The position numbers and the translations under genes were made by a program. A stretch of DNA of 9,641 bases from JANXSD01 sp043758125. Lineage in GTDB: Bacteria > Bacteroidota > Bacteroidia > AKYH767-A > OLB10. The stretch covers positions 1-9,641 of the forward strand of contig JAYVOC010000007.1 of assembly GCA_043758125.1 (NCBI GenBank), in the 5' to 3' direction. The notes below the pieces were generated by a model. It was given only the letters and a program-made list of their open reading frames with translations, was not told where the DNA came from and searched no databases. Below, piece after piece: positions 6,303 to 9,641 of the stretch (its first letter is position 1; each line of letters starts with the position of its first letter).

Positions 6303-8349
6303 AATAGGTATGCTTCTTTTTCTTTCTATAAGTGTATCTGCTCAAACATTTACCGGCTCTGGTGGTGTGATACCAGATGATGGAACAAGTATTCAGTTTC
6401 CAATTACACTAAGTGGGTTATCGCTTACGTCACTTGACACGAGTTATGGTGTTGAATCCGTATGCATTAATCTCAACCATACTTATGATTCAGATCTTGA
6501 TATTTGGTTAATCTGTCCTGATAATTCGTATATCGAGTTGAGTACTGGAAATGGCGGTAATGGTCAAAATTATACGAACACATGCTTTAATGATACATCA
6601 ACTTCTTTTATTTCATCTGGCAGCGCTCCATTCACAGGTTCTTTTCTTCCCGAAAGTTTTTTATATCACGCAAATAATGGACAAAATCCAAATGGTGTTT
6701 GGGCGTTATTAATTCATGATACGTATCCATTTGTTGATACTGGAAATTTAATTTCTTGGAGTATTACTTTTGGTAATCATCCAGCACATCCTCTTGTTTT
6801 TACTTCTTCAAATCTTCCAATTCTTAAGATAAATACTAACGGACAAAATATCATTGACTCTTCAAAAATATTTTGCAGCATGAAAATAATTGATAATGGT
6901 AGTAGTGTTCGAAATTATGTTAGCGATAGTGTTTTTACTTTTAATGATTCCATCGGAATTGAAGTTCGTGGATCTAGCTCACAAACATTTCCTAAAAAAT
7001 CTTTTTCTGTTGAAACAATCGATAGTATTGGAGTATCAAAAAATGTTTCTTTATTAGGAATGCCATCTGAAAATGATTGGATTCTTAACGCAAGTTATAC
7101 CGATAAATCTTTTATGAGAAATGTATTGAGTTGTCAGCTGGCACGAGAGATGGGCAATTATGGAAGTCGTACACGATTTGTTGAGTTAGTTATTAACGAT
7201 CAATATCAAGGAATTTATATTTTCATGGAGAAAATTAAACGTGATGCAAATAGAGTGAATGTTTCTAAGATGACAACAGCGGATACAATTGGCGATGCAT
7301 TAACTGGAGGATACATTTTAAAGATGGATAAATTTACGGGTGCTGGCGGAATTGGTTGGACTACTTTATATCCACCAACAAGTGGAGGCGCATCACCGTT
7401 TATACAATATGAATATCCTAAAGCAACTAACATACTTCCCGTGCAAGAAAATTATATTCATGCTTATGTAGATAGTTTTGAAAATGTACTTGCTAGTTCC
7501 CAATTTGCGGATCCAATTAATGGATATGCAAAATATTTGGATGTTAATTCAGCGATTGATTATTTTTTGATCAATGAGTTTTCGAAGAACGTTGATGGTT
7601 ACAGACTAAGTTCTTATTTGTATAAGAAGAAAGATTCGAAGGGAGGAAAACTACATGTAGGTCCAGTTTGGGATTATGATATTGCTTGGGGAAATGCAAA
7701 TTATTATACTGGTGATATTACTTCCGGATGGGCTTATCAATTTAACTATGCGAATGATCCATTTCAACCTCCATTTTGGTGGGATCGATTATTACAAGAC
7801 ACAACGTACAGCAATGCTGTTCGATGCAGATGGGAAAATTTAAGAAGTAATATTTTATCCACTACAAATTTATTTGCTAAAGTTGATTCGATGGCATTAG
7901 AATTAAATGAAAGTCAACAGCGTAATTTTACTGTTTGGCCAATACTTGGGCAATATGTATGGCCTAATCCATTACCATTACCAACCGATTATCAAGGAGT
8001 AGTTACAGAAATAAAAAATTGGATTAGCAATAGAGCTTCGTGGTTAGATGCTAACATTACAGGAGTTTGTACTACTACTGGAATCAATGATTATAAAGAA
8101 TCAATTTTAAATATTTCTCCTAATCCAATTAATGATGTTTTACAAATCACATTCTCTGATTCATATCGAGGTAATATTAATTTGCAAATTTTAAATACAC
8201 TTGGCGAAGAATTATTACAATTAAGTATACTAAAATCACAACAAGTATTTAATCATAAAATAAATTTAGCTCAACTTAAGGCTGGTATTTATTTTGTAAA
8301 AATACATTCTGGTAAAACTTTTTTTACAAAGAAATTAATTAAGCAGTAA
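6286..8349 (+). CDS. Secreted CotH-type kinase-like protein with P domain and T9SS tail
   Basis: The 687-residue exported protein has four recognisable parts. Residues 1-20 are a Sec signal peptide ending SVSAQ. Residues about 22-164 match a proprotein-convertase P (Homo B) domain: VCINLNHTYDSDLDIWLICP, then NPNGVWALLIHD and SWSITFG. Residues about 180-600 form a CotH-type domain: EVRGSSSQTFPKKSF (226-240), LLGMPSENDW, FMEKIKRDANRVNV, GGYILKMDK and GPVWDYDIAWGN (459-470), whose WDYD acidic pair (Asp463, Asp465) fits the metal-binding site of CotH kinases. Residues 606-687 form a type IX secretion sorting domain: SPNP, LQILNTLGEE, LKAGIYFVKI and a Lys-rich end. CotH of Bacillus phosphorylates spore-coat proteins; whether this exported relative is an active kinase is unknown. 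P domains are usually carbohydrate- or protein-interaction modules. The ATG at 6286 fits the signal peptide. It is a single gene with its own promoter region. Confidence 0.88.
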   Translation: MRLLTKIGMLLFLSISVSAQTFTGSGGVIPDDGTSIQFPITLSGLSLTSLDTSYGVESVCINLNHTYDSDLDIWLICPDNSYIELSTGNGGNGQNYTNTCFNDTSTSFISSGSAPFTGSFLPESFLYHANNGQNPNGVWALLIHDTYPFVDTGNLISWSITFGNHPAHPLVFTSSNLPILKINTNGQNIIDSSKIFCSMKIIDNGSSVRNYVSDSVFTFNDSIGIEVRGSSSQTFPKKSFSVETIDSIGVSKNVSLLGMPSENDWILNASYTDKSFMRNVLSCQLAREMGNYGSRTRFVELVINDQYQGIYIFMEKIKRDANRVNVSKMTTADTIGDALTGGYILKMDKFTGAGGIGWTTLYPPTSGGASPFIQYEYPKATNILPVQENYIHAYVDSFENVLASSQFADPINGYAKYLDVNSAIDYFLINEFSKNVDGYRLSSYLYKKKDSKGGKLHVGPVWDYDIAWGNANYYTGDITSGWAYQFNYANDPFQPPFWWDRLLQDTTYSNAVRCRWENLRSNILSTTNLFAKVDSMALELNESQQRNFTVWPILGQYVWPNPLPLPTDYQGVVTEIKNWISNRASWLDANITGVCTTTGINDYKESILNISPNPINDVLQITFSDSYRGNINLQILNTLGEELLQLSILKSQQVFNHKINLAQLKAGIYFVKIHSGKTFFTKKLIKQ

Positions 8350-8423
8350 AATATATTCCAGGCAATGCCATTTCTATTTCTCTTCTTTAATTGGTATTAC
8401 ATCAATGACAGAAAAAACTAAAT

Positions 8424-8456
8424 AAAAATCAATCTTTTATTGAAAATACGATTTTT
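8424..8456. repeat. AT-rich inverted repeat between the CotH-like gene and rpoN
   Basis: AAAAATC (8424-8430) and GATTTTT (8450-8456) are perfect 7-bp reverse complements around a 19-nt loop, within which TCAAT and ATTGA can pair as an alternative. The right arm ends in five T and is followed by GTTT, so on the plus strand it could act as a weak terminator for the upstream gene, 75 bp past its stop. The low GC of the stem makes a chance origin quite possible. Confidence 0.3.
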
Positions 8457-8472
8457 GTTTAACTTCCTTTAT

Positions 8473-8480
8473 TAATTTCG
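8473..8480 (+). promoter_or_regulatory. Candidate -7 element for rpoN
   Basis: TAATTTCG matches the Bacteroidota -7 consensus TAnnTTTG at all but one base and lies 31 bp before the rpoN ATG. A TTTG at 8454-8457 is 15 bp upstream, slightly closer than the usual -33 spacing of about 17-23 bp. It resembles the TAACTTCG seen before the CotH-like gene, which mildly supports both. Confidence 0.35.
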
Positions 8481-8511
8481 TATAATTATTGATTAATTCT
8501 TCATCTTAAAA

Positions 8512-9641
8512 ATGTTACGACAAGGTCTTCATCAGAAATTATTACAGAAGCTATCTCCACAACAGATACAGCTTATGAAACTCTTACAAGTTCCAACTGC
8601 TGCGTTAGAACAACGTATCAAAGAAGAGCTTGAAATCAACCCTGCACTAGAAGAAGGGACTCCTGATGATATTGCAGAGGAGGAAGAAGAAGCGAATACT
8701 GAAGGTGAAGTAGCTGAAACGAATGAAGACGACACAGAAGAAGTTGATGAATATCAAGACGAACGTGTAGAAGATAGTATAAAAAAAGAAGATGATATAG
8801 ACATTACCGACTATATAGAAGACGATGATGTTCCATATTATAAATTGAGTGCGAATAATACTTCTGCTGATGATGAAAGATTTGAAACACCAATTACTAT
8901 TAGTGTTTCATTTCAAGATACGATGTTAGCACAATTAGGATTATTACCATTCGATAATCATCATTATTTATTAGCGCAACACCTTATTGGTAGTTTAGAT
9001 GATGACGGATATTTACGACGTGATTTAGATGCGATTGCCGATGATTTATCCTTCACACAAAACTTAGTTACCAACCCTGAAGAGTTAGAGTCAACTTTAA
9101 AAGTTATTCAAACATTAGATCCTCCTGGAATTGCTGCTCGTGATTTAAGAGAATGTTTGATGTTACAACTAGAGCGAAAGAAACAAGAGCAACATCCTCA
9201 TGATATTTCCTATCACATTTTAAAGGATTTCATGGAAGAATTTTCGAAAAAACATTACGAGAAAATTCAACGTGCACTTGATTTAAATGATGAGGAAATG
9301 AAAGAAGCTGTTGAAGAGATCTTAGCATTAAATCCTCGTCCAGGCGGTGGGTCGGCAGAAGATACTCGATCATCACAGCAAATCATTCCTGATTTTATCA
9401 TAACGGTTACTGATGGGATTATAGAATTAAATTTAAATTCAAAAAATGATCCGGATCTAAGAGTTAGTAAATCCTTTCAAGAGATGTTGCAATCTTATTC
9501 CAAAGACAAAAAAAATAAAGCTACAAAGGATGCCGTTGTTTTTATAAAACAAAAAATAGATGCTGCGAAATGGTTTATAGATGCAATTCGACAGAGACAA
9601 CATACATTACTAACTACGATGAGTGCAATTTTGAATTATCA
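8512..9641 (+). CDS. rpoN: RNA polymerase sigma-54 factor, 5' part
   Basis: Sigma-54 directs RNA polymerase to -24/-12 promoters, whose opening needs an AAA+ activator and ATP. The frame runs open from ATG 8512 to the window edge, giving 376 residues plus two bases; the gene is cut, not broken. Region I is clear at residues 6-48: Leu/Gln-rich LHQKLLQKLSPQQIQLMKLL followed by LEQRIKEELEINPALEE. Region II (47-106) is extremely acidic, with 32 Asp or Glu in 60 residues and a run of five Glu at 56-60. The core-binding region begins near 127 (ITISVSFQDTMLAQLGLLP) and includes HLIGSLDDDGYL, IQTLDPPGIAARDLRECL and LALNPRPGG. The part with the DNA-binding helix-turn-helix and the RpoN box lies beyond the window. 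The start is supported by the standard MLRQGLHQKL opening. No Shine-Dalgarno sequence precedes it. Confidence 0.95.
   Translation, partial: MLRQGLHQKLLQKLSPQQIQLMKLLQVPTAALEQRIKEELEINPALEEGTPDDIAEEEEEANTEGEVAETNEDDTEEVDEYQDERVEDSIKKEDDIDITDYIEDDDVPYYKLSANNTSADDERFETPITISVSFQDTMLAQLGLLPFDNHHYLLAQHLIGSLDDDGYLRRDLDAIADDLSFTQNLVTNPEELESTLKVIQTLDPPGIAARDLRECLMLQLERKKQEQHPHDISYHILKDFMEEFSKKHYEKIQRALDLNDEEMKEAVEEILALNPRPGGGSAEDTRSSQQIIPDFIITVTDGIIELNLNSKNDPDLRVSKSFQEMLQSYSKDKKNKATKDAVVFIKQKIDAAKWFIDAIRQRQHTLLTTMSAILNY

Noticed and set aside
7139..7155. TGGCAC as a possible sigma-54 -24 box
   Set aside because: No TTGC follows at the required spacing, and the site lies inside the CotH-like coding region.
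8532..8735. Minus-strand open frame rich in Ser
   Set aside because: It is the antisense of the acidic region of rpoN; GAA/GAT/GAG codons read backwards give Ser and Phe. It has no family resemblance.

Overview
The window looks like ordinary chromosome from a low-GC member of the Bacteroidota. The evidence is a C-terminal type IX secretion (Por) sorting domain on one gene, no convincing Shine-Dalgarno sequence before any visible start, candidate -7 promoter elements resembling the Bacteroidota consensus TAnnTTTG, and protein variants typical of that phylum (RecO, PurD, a secreted prolyl oligopeptidase, RpoN with an acidic linker). Genus and species cannot be read from the sequence.

Layout. 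(1) Positions 1-231, plus strand: the C-terminal end of a PAP2-type membrane phosphatase. (2) 232-462: an AT-rich spacer between convergent genes, with only weak hairpins. (3) 463-6174, minus strand: four genes, in transcription order a PhoD-like secreted metallophosphatase, a secreted prolyl oligopeptidase, purD and recO. The first two are 39 bp apart and probably co-transcribed. A hairpin with a T-tract after the oligopeptidase probably separates them from purD-recO, which are 36 bp apart and probably form a second unit with its own promoter. (4) 6175-6285: a divergent spacer. (5) 6286-8349, plus strand: a 687-residue secreted protein with a proprotein-convertase P domain, a CotH-type atypical kinase domain and a T9SS sorting tail. 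(6) 8350-8511: an AT-rich spacer. (7) 8512 to the window end: the first 376 codons of rpoN (sigma-54), cut by the window edge.

Functionally the region mixes housekeeping (purine synthesis, recombination repair, alternative sigma factor) with three exported proteins: a phosphoesterase, a peptidase and the CotH-like protein. No mobile element, CRISPR array, tRNA, rRNA or defence system was seen, and all complete genes have intact reading frames. I did not find a clearly new system. The points most worth a second look are the CotH protein's architecture, a perfect 10-bp inverted repeat flanking its start codon, and a perfect palindrome just upstream of the candidate purD -7 element.
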